Assembly (NCBI RefSeq): GCF_905404315.1 | Contig: NC_066309.1 | Location: 7,688,001-7,752,000, forward strand | Source of the DNA: Leptidea sinapis | Lineage: Eukaryota > Arthropoda > Insecta > Lepidoptera > Pieridae | DNA: 64,000 bases | Direction of reading: 5' to 3' | In this document: positions 11,471-23,834 of the stretch, piece after piece | How positions within the stretch are numbered: the stretch's first letter is position 1 | Layout: each line of letters opens with the position of its first letter | Made by a program: the position numbers and the translations under genes | The notes under the pieces: model-generated | Databases searched by the model: none | Told to the model about the DNA's origin: nothing | The model's input: only the letters and a program-made list of their open reading frames with translations

Positions 11471-12904
11471 TCGTACAAGAACAGAAGATTATAGCTTAGA
11501 AGTATGGCTATATTAAGTAATCCATCACTTTACATTTGGCGCCAGCAAAAAAAACTTACAATCCATTTCCCATAATTCTCGTGCTTAATATTTTGTTTGT
11601 ATCGTGTTTGTTGCTGCATTATAAATAATTGTTAAAAAAAAAACAAGTTTTTGTACAGAAGATGAACTATTGAAAGATTTAACTCAGCCAGAAATACTAA
11701 ATGCGGCACAAAATGCAAACGAAAGCATTAGTTAGTTAAGCTACTGTTGTGTTATAAAGGGTATTAAAACACGAATGTGGGTTTATCATTATTTTAATAA
11801 TAAAAAATACCTAATTTTCAACAGTTGCATACAAGACTTTACCTACTCCCATAATATGAATCTTCTTAAAGACTCTGAAACAGTTAGCTTACTGCTAACA
11901 TTAAAACAGCCATTCCTAGTACCTAACCTAATATCATCCATTACTGATTATATCCAAATAAACTAAGTAGTAATGATAGAATTATTTATTGTAGTAGTAA
12001 ATTACATTTTTTATAGTGCGTTGAAAAATTCACTTGAATGTTATGTTCTGTGCAGCGTTTAAAATGGCGGTCATTCGAATAACTCACATTTTTTTACGGC
12101 GCGCGACGTTCTGGTAGTGTGGAACGCGCGTAACCGAAAATTTTCTTTTTTTGAAATTCATACAGATTCATCTAGCAATAAGAATGTAGGCTGTCTTGTG
12201 AAACTCTTTGAAGTCGCGCATGAAGGGATCGAAAAGAAAAACAAAGTGTTATTATGAAATTCAGTACAACATTACATCATCCGTTTTTTTTAAATTTATA
12301 CAGATAACCTTATCTGTATAAATTTAAAAAGCGAATATGAATAGAAGTGTTTTGAAGGTCGGCGGTAAAAACGTCGCGGAAAATTATTCTACTTTAATGC
12401 TTTTTTATCTTTATTATCGCTTACTTAATCATTTATTTATCAATCACTTTCTTTGGTATGGTGTATTGTAACTTATAAGGGAAATACTTGCTTTAAATCT
12501 TCTATTAAAGATCCTGAAACAGTTAGCTTATTACCAACACAACATTGCATCATCCATATGCATCAAAGTAGGTTCTTTTATGCCACTCTCCACCTGACCA
12601 AGCTACGTCTCTCATGAAATTTATTAATAACAGTAGGCATGAGAAAATCTAGTACATTTCGAACAGAATCAAAACAAAATTATGCACTTGGTCTTGAGTC
12701 ACTACGCATTAAGCATCGCATTTACGATAAAGAGACAGGAGCAAGGCCCTTAATCAAGGACATAATAAATGCAGATAATAATATGACCAAAATAGAAATG
12801 ATATCAATGACGTGAGTCGCTTCGCATCGATTGAAACTTTACTTGAGGTCTGACTCTGACACGTGTTAATTATAAGGAAATAGTTTTGTATAAGTAGTAA
12901 AGTA
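11471..12904. other. Intergenic, no recognised gene
   Basis: AT-rich sequence with only short chance reading frames. The one structured feature is the perfect palindrome at 12287-12330. A few more GC-rich stretches (12060-12130, 12340-12400) look like decayed repeat sequence, but I cannot name them. Confidence 0.5.
12287..12330. repeat. Perfect 21-bp inverted repeat with 2-nt spacer
   Basis: The arm 12287-12307 (TTTTTAAATTTATACAGATAA with one T trimmed reads TTTTAAATTTATACAGATAA) is the exact reverse complement of 12310-12330, separated by CC. It could form a long cruciform or hairpin and may be the residue of a MITE whose middle was lost. Confidence 0.85.
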
Positions 12905-13020
12905 TAAAAAATATTAAGAAATAAACAACCGACTTCAAAAAAAATAAAATATGCACTAAAAAGTAAAAATTGTGTATTACAACTAAATAATCAACTTTTT
13001 TTTAGTAAAATGAAATGAAA
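12905..13020. repeat. Dispersed AT-rich repeat with ACCGACTTCAAAAA motif, copy 1
   Basis: Shares CAACCGACTTCAAAAA followed by an A-rich stretch and ATATGCACT with the segment at 14985-15120. Boundaries are unclear. Probably a non-coding interspersed repeat. Confidence 0.45.
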
Positions 13021-13719
13021 AATATGAGACTACATAAAAGGCCTTCTCGTCACGTCTGATACTATTTACATCTCGATTTATTTCTGCGTATAATTTAGTA
13101 TCCAATAACGATCAATAATTATAGGAATCTGGTTCATCTTCATATTGGGAACGCATATTATTAATATAGTGTTTTGTTATAACCACTAGTCAGTTAGTCA
13201 GTAACTACTAGTCCCAAGTCATAAAATTATTTTGTGTTTGGAGGTGGTCGAATTGTCGTTACACGTAGCCCGTTGGACCTTTAAGAGTTTAGTAGTCTGC
13301 GGACTTCCTTGAGTAGTTGACGTATATCTTGCAATAGTGTAATTCTGTCCTATCCTACGTGAATTTGAAGTTTTGTGGACATTAATTATTTGTGCGTGAA
13401 CAAACATAATATTGTGTTGTGTGTTTTTATTATTGGATTTATTTACAGCAGGTAACTAAAGTCTTTGTGAATTATTGTTAGCTTATAATTAATTAAAATA
13501 AAATAAATGAAAAACTTACCGATGGGATCAATAATACGTTGTATTTTATTACAAAAAATTATAAATTATATTTTTATTAGAATTTGTAAGTTCTATGTGA
13601 ATATGCAGCAATTTTTAGATTTTTGTGTTTCTATTATTATCTTATTAATTATTAAATGACTTAGTGCCTGTTGCTGCCGTAGTTTAGGAGATAAGTTTCT
13701 TCCCATTTTAGACTACGAT
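13021..13719. other. Intergenic, no recognised gene
   Basis: AT-rich with no supported coding region. The short minus-strand frame at 13219-13407 has no recognisable motif. Confidence 0.5.
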
Positions 13720-13940
13720 AAGATTCAGAACCTGCTGTGGAATCAGGAATGAGCTTCCTTGTGGTGTTTCCGGAACGATACCTACGCCAGGGGTTCCAAA
13801 AATAGCGCGTACACCTTCCATAAAGGTCGGCAACACTCCTGTGATTCCTCTGGTGTTGCTAGAGAATGTGGGCGGCGGTGATCACTTAACACCAGATGAC
13901 CCGTACGCTCGGTTATCCTCCTTCTCCATACTATAAAAAA
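13720..13940 (+). mobile_element. LINE-C 5'-truncated fragment
   Basis: Plus-strand copy of the last ~200 bp of LINE-C: the CTGTGGAATCAGGAATGAGC region (TKLWNE-like), the KGxYAFL-type stretch, then the tail GGTGATCACTTAAC, ACCCGTACGCTCG and a short A-run. Frame decayed. Confidence 0.85.
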
Positions 13941-14489
13941 ATAAAACAAATGAGAAATAGCTGGAAACAAAAATTTACTAATTTGTTTTTTCTTAAACTT
14001 AATTTCACCAATCACAGTGCAGATAAAGGAAATAAAGACTTTATCCTTGACCTTGATAATAACAATATCACAAGAATACAATATTTAGTTAAGCTAAATT
14101 ATATATACACGTATATACCACAGATCAGTTTAAAGAGATATTTACAGATAAGCATGTTCAAGCATTATGCTGATACCTATCTCCGTGTTTTGACGTTTGA
14201 GTATTTCTTTTCTTTTGCGTCATTGCATAGATAACAAAAAATAATTAAGTTCATAAAGCAGTAAATATTTATTTTAAAAAGTGGCATTGGGTTTTTATAA
14301 CTTTTAACGTGTAATTATTTGAATATTTCGAAGACAGCATCTCAATGACACCATTAATATAATTTTTTAATACCTCATACTTATAGCTATTATAATAATT
14401 TAATGAGGGTTTTTTAAGAGATATTTATTTTGACAAGTAGCGAACGCATAGAGGCACTACATCATTTACTGCTTTTTTAAACATTTAGA
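13941..14489. other. Intergenic, no recognised gene
   Basis: AT-rich. The 112-residue frame that starts in LINE-C and runs to 14234 has no family signature and mixes transposon with flank, so it is not annotated as a gene. Confidence 0.5.
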
Positions 14490-14645
14490 AGTATGAATGG
14501 CGGCTATTTCTGCCGTGAAGCAGTAATGTGTAAGCATTACTGTGTTTCGGTCTGCAGGGCACCGTAGCTAGTGAAATTACTGGCCAAATGAGACTTAACA
14601 TCTTATATCCCAAGGTGACGAGCGCAGTTGTAGTGCCTAGATCTA
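14490..14645 (+). mobile_element. SINE-like repeat S, partial copy 1
   Basis: Plus-strand partial copy of a repeat seen five times in the window (also 37170-37440, 49080-49440, 57915-58085, 61875-62195). Landmarks: GTGAAGCAGTAATGTGTAAG, then GGCACCGTAGCTAGTGAAAT, ATGAGACTTAACATCTTAT and GTGACGAGCGCA. This copy stops before the GAGCGGCACTGCA part. No coding capacity. I call it SINE-like because it is short and dispersed, but have no proof of pol III origin. Confidence 0.75.
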
Positions 14646-15120
14646 TTACAAAGTAACGGAACTCTTCAATTCTTAGGAGCAAATTAACGATACTCGGTCG
14701 AATCTTTTTATGCTATCCGGGATATTTGAGTCACCTAACGCAACACAATCATAGTCAAGTTGTTGTCGTGGTCGAATACGATGATCAATGGAACTCCTTA
14801 ACGACTTACAGTAACGGTGCGGTTTGGGGCAGAATTTCTGTCTGTAATCAAATTGAAATTCACTTACGTTCATTACTGCATTGCAAAATTTAGTAGAGCT
14901 ACACATATCTAGACAAATTATTGGTTAGTGTAAGTATTTCAGATTCACAAAAATCAAAAAGTAATTATATATTATTTTTTAATTTAACAAAAAAGCAACC
15001 GACTTCAAAAACACTATTCTAAAACAATAAATATAATAATATGCACTTGAAAGAATATCTTTTTTTGCGTATTTTAATACAATTTAATTGTAAAATAAAA
15101 AGTGTCAAATTTTTTTTGTT
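14646..15120. repeat. Unassigned sequence with second ACCGACTTCAAAAA repeat (14985-15120)
   Basis: 14646-14984 has no recognisable gene. 14985-15120 shares GCAACCGACTTCAAAAA and ATATGCACT with the segment at 12905-13020 and is taken as a second copy of that AT-rich interspersed repeat. Confidence 0.45.
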
Positions 15121-15215
15121 ATAAGAACCCTGAAACAATAGCGTTGTCCACTATAATAGTTCAAGAAAGCTCTCATATTTACTTAACAATAACCAAACTC
15201 GGTTGTCTTCGAGCT

Positions 15216-15223
15216 TATAAAAG
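15216..15223 (+). promoter_or_regulatory. Possible TATA box upstream of MYND gene 1
   Basis: TATAAAAG about 320 bp upstream of the coding start and upstream of the 5'UTR acceptor at 15515, with a pyrimidine-rich CTCAG initiator-like site about 35 bp downstream. Position fits a promoter with a short untranslated first exon ending before 15515, but TATA-like strings are common in AT-rich DNA. Confidence 0.3.
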
Positions 15224-15537
15224 AGACCCGATAATGATCCATCGTGTATATTTCTCAGATCTAGCAATAAAATATTAAATTTGTCAAGTGCGTGCGGTAG
15301 CTAACTAGGTCACTAGTTATAATTCTTATGTTAACCGGTTTCTCTCAGTCAGCGAGTCTCAGTCAATAAGTCAAACTCACTAGACACATATATTAAAAGT
15401 TTATAATAACATAACATATATAAAAATAATATATACATAAATAAAAACTTTAATTTATTACCTAGGAATTAACTTCCTTTTCCCAGTTATTTATATGTTA
15501 TTCTTTTTGTTGCAGATAGAAGGACACTACATTAAAC

Positions 15538-17328
15538 ATGGATTCATTTAATTTTATCGAACCAATCGAAGTTGTCACTTATATCGATGATTCTGATAGT
15601 AACAGTGGAAATAGTAATGAAATAGATAGTATACAAAAAAATCCTGGGGAAACCAAGTCAAATATTTGGACTAAAAGTAATTTACAACAGAAAATCTACC
15701 TACAATGTCGAGAAAATTTAGCAGAACGTTTCAATAAAAACGTGGCTCCAGCCACGTCCTTTACAAGCCCAGTTTCAAATATTGTCTACTTTGAGATAAT
15801 ACCAGATTTTATTGTACATCATATTTTTGAAGTTTTTAAACATTTACAAGGGGTATATTTTCAGCAAGAGAGATACAAAATCTTGGACATGTATTATCAT
15901 CATATAAGCTACACAAGGGATGTGCTATCACCGAGATTCCAAAATTCTGAATTCATAGATCAAATTTCAAAACGCATTCAACACATTGCACAAAGAAGAG
16001 GTACATATTTTAAAGATTCGGAAATAATAATGTTTCTTTTTGACCTTTTAACATGGTGTAATCAAAAGATTAGACATTTCACTCCGGACTATACTTACAT
16101 GAATCCCGGAAATATTCCTCCCAATACAAGGCATGGCTACAATACTTCCATGGAAGTAATACATGTGCCAAGTAAAAACAATCAAGACCCTGCACCCTTT
16201 ACAACACAAACAAGTGCTACCGTTTGCCGAAAAAATGACAGTAGAAAAGCTAATACTAGGGAAGTACGCAGAGATACAAACAAAGTAATATCAGAACATA
16301 CTACTCGACGACTTTTCTCTATTGGTCCACCCGGCAATGAAGTTAGTATAGATGTAAGTTCGAGTTTGTATGACTCCATATCAAAAGAAATTGATGGTTC
16401 CAACAATCTCAATCCGATAAAAAGCCGCACAGAAGGAAACACTGGATTAAGTTCTGATTCGACTGCAGCAACAGGATTACCTACTCGGTCGTCACTATCG
16501 AGAGATAGTGGAATTTGTAGTCCTCTTAACACTGATGCTAGCAATAATATGGTAAATGTATTTTTAAACTTTTAATCAATTTATTATATCAATTTCTAAA
16601 TTTTTAACATTAACATTTTTATTTTAAAAGAACCTTTCCGTGATGGAGTCTCCAGAAATGAACGAAAACGTGTATAGCCGGCTTGGTGAAAAACTCAATG
16701 AAAGTGGCCTATACGGATTGTGCTGTGTTTGCCGTAATGTAACAAAGTTTAAGTGCAAAGGTTGCTTTTGGCTGTACTACTGTAGTTATAAATGCCAGGT
16801 AAAGCTGTGATTCAATTGTAAATTAATTGTATGTAATTATAAGTAACTGAACTAAACTAACTGAATTTCTAGATTAGCAGGAAGCGTTGATATTTCATAA
16901 AATAAACTGTTAGAGAATATTTTAAAAATTACTTTAAGATTGAGATGTCGAGTTGTTCGATAAATGTTTCAAACAATTTAGTCTGTACCTGCACATATTT
17001 TAGTAAGTTACGAAGGTTACCACGACTTAAGAGAAGTTTTTTTTCTCAGATGCATTCCTTATTAACTATATAAAAACTCGTTATCATTGTCGGATTCTGA
17101 ACTTAAATCTAAGCTGTAAAAGTTAAGCTTACCTTGAATTTTCAACTTCATTAGACATTTTAGAAAATTCTTAGTTATGGTTTATAAACGAAGGCAAAAA
17201 TCTGCTTATGAAATAAAATTTGTTCATTTTAATTGATTGTTCACTGCATGCATTCAAATGAAAGTTATTATTGTTTACAGGAATCGCATTGGCCTTTACA
17301 TCAGACAACGTGTTTTAGGAAATCTTAA
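15538..17328 (+). CDS. MYND-type zinc-finger protein, paralogue 1 (three coding exons)
   Basis: Coding exons 15538-16551, 16631-16798 and 17281-17328, all phase 0 with GT/AG borders, encode 409 residues. A 5'UTR acceptor lies at 15511-15515 (TTGCAG), 22 bp before the ATG. Residues 1-18 hold an acidic IEPIEVVTYI motif. Residues 85-175 are a conserved, probably helical block (FEIIPDFI, HLQGVYFQQERYK, FDLLTWCN) shared with the second paralogue and not matched to any family I know. A Ser/Thr-rich tail ends with DSGICS (323-328), a possible SCF-Slimb degron. Exon 2 gives most of a MYND finger (CCVC, CKGC, YYCSYKC). Exon 3 supplies HQTTC and then stops. MYND fingers normally bind proline-rich partner peptides, so a protein-interaction or transcription/chromatin role is possible but unproven. 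The frame is intact, suggesting a living gene. Confidence 0.85.
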
Positions 17329-17717
17329 AAAAATGATAAATCCATGAAGCTCTATAACTGACTGAAGAATTATTTTTATAATTTTGTATGCACAATTAAA
17401 ATTTAAATATTATAAGATTTTTTTTTTCATTTCTTTATTTATATTATACCGAAGTTCAACACAAGAATATAGGAGCTCCCTTAACGAAACTGTGAAATTT
17501 ATTTTAAAAAATTAACTTATGATAAAGTTACAAATAAGCATTTTTGGCTTATTCTTAGTAATATTAAGGTCAGAAATATATTTACCTCGAATAATTAGCT
17601 AAGATGGTCTGACCAAATCCGTACATCTCTGGATACCGGACTTCATGAATTGACAGACAGACACAGACATAAACATTTACAATACATCAAAATATTTGTA
17701 TTAGTGTTGTTGGCTGA
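17329..17717. other. 3' flank of MYND gene 1
   Basis: AT-rich 3'UTR and intergenic sequence. A variant poly(A) signal ATTAAA lies near 17395, about 70 bp after the stop. Nothing else recognised. Confidence 0.4.
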
Positions 17718-18218
17718 ATTTTATAAACATTGAAAATTGATTATTACTATACGCAGGTGCCTTTCGGTATTCCTACGAAAATATTTTATGTTTCTATAAA
17801 ACAATAGACCGTTTCTGCGAAAGATTGTAGTTTTGCAAAAATATTCTTATCTCTTTGGCGTTATCACTAAAGTGCCGACAGCGATTAGCCGAAAACTGCA
17901 GTGGTACACGTGCAATATAACAGATGCTCCTAACAATGCCTATTTTAAATCAGTTGTTAGAATTTTATAAACATTGCAAATTGATAATAATGTATGTAAA
18001 CTATACGCAGGTCCCTTTCGGTATTCCTACGAACATATTTTATGTTTAATTAAAACAATAGACCGTTTCTGCGAAAGATTATAGTTTTGCCAAAATATTC
18101 TGATCTCTTTGCCGTTATCACTAAAGTGCCCACAGTGATAAGGCGAAAACTACTTTGGTACACGTGCAATATAACAGATTGTTAGGAAACAATGCCTATT
18201 TTAAATGAGTTGTTAGAA
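17718..18218. repeat. Tandem direct duplication, ~244-bp unit
   Basis: 17718-17961 and 17962-18218 are two diverged head-to-tail copies. Both run from ATTTTATAAACATTG through ACGCAGGT, CCTTTCGGTATTCCTACGAA, AATAGACCGTTTCTGCGAAA and GGTACACGTGCAATATAACA to GTTGTTAGAA. Not coding. They lie downstream of MYND gene 1 and have no other copy in the window. Confidence 0.9.
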
Positions 18219-19234
18219 CTAAATAATAAATTATAAGACCAGTGGTCATTTTTCTAAGGGCAGTGCAGTCAGTCTGCTGACGTCCGTCGTTCGATGAAGA
18301 CGTGTTCTATAATAGTTCAGCGAAAAACAGTAGTGGATAGTAACAAATAGATACATTATTATTATCCGGTTCAAATTCGATTAAACAAAGAAATCGCTTC
18401 GTAATAATTAGTAGTTGGCAGCACTGATTTGTAACATTCAAATATTATGTCGTCTTTTTATTAATTGTACTTAGTTTTTTTTAGATAAAGCTAAATTGCT
18501 GGGCGTATTAATAGAAACGCCTATAATGAGCATTCCCCTTAATAGCTAAAATATTCTTACCGGAATATACTTAGTGTATTTATTCTTGGACTCACGGCAG
18601 TCTTCCGCGAAAATGACAATAATACGATGAGAAAAATGGACGAGGAGAGAGTTAGTCCAAGCGGAAGGGGAAGAAGAAAGGAATAATCTAAATAAAGAAG
18701 CAATATTTATTTTCTTTTCTTTTTTTAAATTAAGAATCTCATTAATTTTTGTAGGTTTTTTTAAATAAAACGAAAAATTTCATAGCACACTGTAGGTGTA
18801 TAAATATGCATGAATTCAAATTCATAGATAATCACTTCATTATGTAATTTAGATCCAAAATGTGAAATGTTAATATTATCTAAACTGCAACATACCGCGT
18901 TAAGCAATTTGCGACATGCTAAATAACGACCTCGCTATCCCAAACAACGCACTCTGCGTGTTAAAACGCACGCGTGCCTAGTACGCTTTTCTGTAAACGT
19001 GTGCAAGCAACGCACCACACCAAAGGTCGATTAACCACAACTGTTGTGTTACAGCACCCAATGTATATAAGGGTGAAGATGTCGCCTGCTCTCTTTTTCA
19101 TATGCCTCAGCCTTGAGTAGGAACCGAATAAGAAAGTGCGAGTAAATAATCATCAAGAAAGATTTTCTCGAACAAGTCAACAAGTCACTATTTGACATAA
19201 TTTACCTTAAAATAACCCGCCATTAGAAGACAAA
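18219..19234. other. Intergenic; possible LTR- or promoter-like patch at 18890-19180
   Basis: No gene recognised. 18890-19180 is less AT-rich than its flanks and contains TATATAAGGG (19064-19073) followed by a dense stretch reminiscent of the U3/R part of a retrotransposon LTR. No matching second LTR, primer-binding site or terminal TG..CA pair could be established. Confidence 0.3.
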
Positions 19235-19505
19235 CTATCATAATACTGTTACATAAAAAAGGAGATAAATTTGATGCTGAATTCTTGTACAATATTTTAA
19301 AATAATATTAGGCTTAATAACAAGAACATTAGATGAGTCGCAACTTGGGAAGAGAACAATGAGGGTTCCGAAACAATCACTCAACTACGACATAATATAG
19401 ACATAACATTATATAGACCATATACATGTTATAAAACAAGTCATACAAAAAAGTTATGAATTTAATCAGCGAGACTATAAACTTGTAAAGTCACCCAGAA
19501 CCTTG
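19235..19505 (+). mobile_element. RTE-type LINE fragment (RT fingers)
   Basis: Decayed frame beginning ILLHKKGDKFD, then LDESQLGK and a TDHIH-like patch leading to IQKSYEFNQ. These are typical of the RTE RT region before the first catalytic aspartate. The next part of the same protein (FVDYK, then the SIKHDYLW-type motif) resumes at 21935, after LINE-B, so LINE-B copy B appears to have inserted into this RTE. Multiple stops. Confidence 0.65.
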
Positions 19506-19854
19506 CAGTTTATTTTAAGAAGAAGGAAAATGTACATATATATAATAATATTATAAAACTACACAGGCACAAAGGCCAGTTAGAGGACACGGTGATTTCA
19601 ACACCTTGTACTACTAAGAATGAGTTGAATGAGAATTAAGAGAGAACAATGAACGGTAAAGAGAAACAATGAGCAGTAAAGATCTCATTAAGGAAAACAA
19701 TGGTTAGTATTGAAGAATACTGGGTATTAGTATTATACCACACAACGACAACCCTCTTCCCGCAGTGCAGTACCCCGCATTACAATATAAATACGGAAAC
19801 AACAGTATGGAACGGCATTTGGCATATGACCCGCCACGGACCTCAGCGCAACAA
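19506..19854. other. Junk between RTE and LINE-B copy B
   Basis: Contains GAGAACAATGA-type short repeats (19640-19700) and small chance frames. No gene recognised. Part may be decayed 5' sequence of LINE-B. Confidence 0.35.
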
Positions 19855-21934
19855 TGTCCATTGCGCTTCGAGAGTCCAGACTCGACGCTGCATCTACTCG
19901 TAGGCAACCCCAGCTCCCTGCCTACATACAAGTGATGATAGAGGAGAAGAGGAAGCTGCGAAGGCAATGGCAAGACCTGCGTTGCCCGACCATGAAGACG
20001 CGGCTGAATGCTCTGGACGCCAAGATCTCAGACGCACTGGAGACGTCGCAGTCGAATCCTGGCACTCCGCCATCGAGCGAGCCGGCGATGACTGGTCCGG
20101 CATGCACCGCTTCTGCCGCCAACTCTCCGGGAGGCCCTCCCCGATTAGAGCCCTCATGGCCAGTGACGGAACCCCACGTTACCGAGCTAAGGATCGAGCG
20201 GAAATATTTGCGGACTACCTGGAGACGCAGTTTACACCCAACCCGACTGCGGATGTGCAGCACGTAGAGACTATTGAGTGACATCTGAAGAATTACTTCG
20301 AGTCGCCGATAGCGCCGACAGAATACCCCGTCGTGTTCTCACCTGGACAAGTCCAAAGGATGATTCGACGAACTAGACTACGTAAAGCCCCCGGCCCCGA
20401 TCGAATCACCAACGAAGCGCTGCGTCACCTACCTAAGCGAGCAATCGCGATGCTGACGCGGCTCTTCAATGGAATCCTCCGTACCGGGCACTTTCCATCG
20501 TCATGGAAGCTTGGCCGAGTCATCCTGATACCCAAGCAAGGCAAGAACATCATGCTGCCTGGGAGTTACCGTCCCATCACTCTTCTGTCCACCACCTCGA
20601 AAGTCTTTGAGAAGCTACTGTTGCTGCACATCACGCCTCACCTTTAGCCACGCGACGAACAGTTCGATTTCCGTGCCGAACACTCCACCACTTTACAAGT
20701 GACGAGAGTACTGCACCATCTCGCTACCGCCTACAACAAGCGAGAACAGTCAGTCGCAGTATTCCTCGATATGGAGAAGGCGTTCGATCGCGTCTGGCAT
20801 GCCGGCCTCGTATATAAGCTGTCCACTGCTACTACTCCTCGTCGAGTAGTTAAGCCGGTGTGCCCCAGGGAAGCTGCCTGTCGCTCATCTGCTATAGCAG
20901 ATACACGGACGACATGCAGGTCGCCGACGGCGCCATTTTAGCGCTGTATGCCGACTACGCGGTGTTCAATACCACCTCGCTTAATGCCCCGCATGCAGCG
21001 AGTACTGGACGCGCTTCCCGTCGCGCTGGCTGAAGGACTTGAGACTCAAGGTCAACGAGGCGAAGACTCAGGCGATTTCCATCGGGCGTGCGCGCCTATT
21101 GCCGCCCCCGGTGTCACTCATGGGCGAGACCGTCGTATGATCCCCGAAGGCCAAATACCTCGGCGTCACCATCGACAGGACGGAACGTTCTCTCTCTTAA
21201 CGAGCTCTTGTCGGCCCCCGCATGGTTCGCGCTGACAAGCGAGACGAGTCGCAAGTCGCTGTGAACGCAGCAGTCGCTGGCGCTTCGCACCATCTCTGGA
21301 GCACCACGCTTCATACGGAATCAGATCATCTCCAGAGACCTGCGCATGGAGAGCCTGGACGACTTCGTTCGTCGCCTGAGCACTTTTGCACATGTTCGCG
21401 CGCGCCGATTATGCGCGATCCCAGCATTTGCGTGGCATTGCGCCATACCATCGACGACCGCCGGACATAAGGGGACTACCACGTGACCTAGTCTCCTAGG
21501 ACACGACTGCTTCCTCGCCGCGGGCTGATGGGCGCTTACCGGTACACTACCGGCACGCTCGACCTCGCTGAGCGGCGGGCGCAAGCCAACCATGGACCTA
21601 CCACCCTGCCGCAGTCCGCAGATTGCTCGCGACACTACACAGGCTCGATCGCACTGCAGCAGGACACCACCGGACATTACACCATGGACCAACCGGTCCC
21701 ACCCAGTGCCCCGCCTGTAATTGCAGGCGGCGACTATATCACTGAAAGGGGCCATCGCCCCGAACAGTTACCCCGGAGCCCGTGAGGGCCTACGCGGAAG
21801 ACCCAGGTCGGAACGGCATTCACATCATATTAGTGTAGTAAAACTATTGTAAAAGTAGAATAAAGTTTTGTAATTTTTTTAAAATAAATTAAATATATTT
21901 CTTTTAAATATCTGGTTTTGAGGTAATAATCTTT
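19855..21934 (+). mobile_element. LINE-B copy B: GC-rich non-LTR retrotransposon, endonuclease lost
   Basis: Starts in the ORF2 linker (LPAYIQVMIEEKRKLRRQWQ), then RT. 20333-20647 has the RT entry motif KAPGPDRITNEALRHLPKRA, then WKLGRVILIPKQGK and YRPITLLSTTSKVFEK. A stop precedes the next block (FLDMEKAFDRVWHAGLVYKL at 20764-20823). The palm and thumb follow in shifted frames (LYADY at 20943-20957, a decayed ADD box). GC-rich to 21785 and then the same 3' end as copy A. Frameshifts and stops throughout. The endonuclease seen in copy A is absent. Confidence 0.87.
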
Positions 21935-22885
21935 CGTTTCGTAGATTACAAGATGGCTAAGAGTCAAAGTCTATTAAACATGACTTTCTCTGGACGGTAT
22001 TATAGGAACAAAGAGTTCAAGAAAAATACATACTACATTATTTATGACAGCAGTACGGCTAGGGTGAGATTGGATAGAATAGGGGAAGAATTCCCAATTC
22101 TATATGGCGTCCGACAGGGAGACCCTCTATCACCTAAACTATTTCCTAAAGTCTAAGAACAAATCTTTCGGCGTCTCAATTGGAACTCATAGGGTAGAAA
22201 CATAGAGGGCCGATGCTTACATCATCTGTATGATCTACTCTAAATAGCTGAAATTCAGGAGACCTGCAGCACATGCTTCAAGAGTTATTAACTGATGGCG
22301 CCAAAGTGGGCATGATTATGAACACTGAAAAAACGAAAATTATGAGCAACAAAACACACGGAAATATAGAACAATCAATCAATAAATGACAATTGAGTAT
22401 GTGGAAGAATATACATATTATCTTGGCCAAATAATATCAATTAATACTTTAAATAAAATTAAAACACTGAAACAAATTATGAAAAGCAGAAATATTAACC
22501 AAAAGCAAATTATGTAACATCGGTATTCAACCTTGCATGACATATGGCTGCCAAATATTTTTGAAATTTTGTATAAAAATTAAAAGTTTTATAACATGGG
22601 AAGATCGTAGTATGCTTAACATTAACTTACGAGATAAGATAAAGCTCACTAAAATAAGGAAGAAAACTATACTAGAAAGCATCGAAATAAGTGTAAAAAC
22701 CTATAATGGGGCTGTTTAGGTCATAAAATGAGAATAAAGAAAATGGATAAAAGATATTAGAGAATGGTGTACCCTGATGATTTAAAAATGTAGCAACAAC
22801 TACCTGGAGAAGGACTGTCTTGGATATACAGACATGGAAGGATGTGGAGGAGACCTTTGTCGGAAGACAAGCGGACAATGAATAA
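21935..22885 (+). mobile_element. RTE-type LINE remnant (RT palm to C-terminus)
   Basis: Decayed but recognisable RTE ORF2: FVDYK, a SIKHDYLW-type start, STARVRLDRIGEEFPILYGV then RQGDPLSPKLF, a YLHHL patch before a lost YADD box, MNTEKTKIMSNKTHG, YVEEYIY, LTYGCQ-like, SMLNINLRDKIKLTKIRKKT, and a final ETFVGRQA-like end. Frames shift several times. It continues the RTE begun at 19235 on the other side of LINE-B. Confidence 0.8.
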
Positions 22886-23834
22886 ACTTGAGAGTAAAAC
22901 CAATTTACATGTTAATGGTGCATTAACTGATTGTTTTTGTGCATTTCTAATTGTTTGGAAAAGGAATTATCAATCCTCGGGTAAAACAAAAACAAGTTTT
23001 AAGCACTTAGAATTAGTCCTGGATTGATCCAACAAATACGCCCATACAACATATAAACATGGTAAAATGCAAATTCAGTAAATCTGAATTAAACCTTTTC
23101 GAAGAGACATTATAAGTGATATCACAGTATATTCAATTCTATCATCAGGGTACAAAGGTAATATTACCATGTCACTCGACATCCGGCTTACTTTATAATG
23201 GCTGACGACATGTTGTTCCCGAGTCATGTTCATACGAACGAAACTGACAATACAGAACGCGATACTGAGCAGACAACAATGGCATCATATTCAAATTAAT
23301 CAAAATGAACTCCAGTTATACTTTTCTTATTCAGCATTTTATATTTCATTTAATATTTAAATATTATTACTGAAATATTAGATGAAACTCATCATAATAT
23401 CATCTTAATCATTAATTCGTTTATAAATTGTATAAAAAAGCAAATTACAGAAACTTTGCTTGGATCAAACTTATTTCCTGAAGATATAAAAAATATAAAC
23501 ATAACAATCAAATTTGTGTATTATAATATTACAATCAGATTAAAGAAAAGGCGAGAGGATTGAGGAACATTGCTTCTAACATGTTTTTTCCTTTATATTC
23601 TTTAGTCTTTTATTAGTGGAGGTTTTTGCCCCATTATCAGGGTTTGTGGAAATAAATAAGATTTTATTTTTATGTTAGCTCGAGCCACTATAGAAATGAA
23701 ACTTTTGTAAAATTTAAAAAAAAGTCTATTTTTCTTTTATTTAATTTTGCTATTTTTTCCTGTACAGCCAACGGTGACTTGAAAATTAAGAAAATTTTGA
23801 ACCAAGTATGTCTTTAAGGCATTTAAGGTCAACT

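Noticed and set aside
13896..14234. 112-residue plus-strand ORF
   Set aside because: Starts in the 3' tail of a LINE-C fragment and runs into unrelated AT-rich flank; no motif.
18626..18690. Short plus-strand peptide MRKMDEERVSPSGRGRRKE
   Set aside because: Too short, no splice or promoter context; could be decayed transposon sequence or chance.
18890..19250. Solo LTR with TATATAAGGG promoter
   Set aside because: Compositionally suggestive, but no terminal inverted dinucleotides, target duplication or second LTR could be identified.
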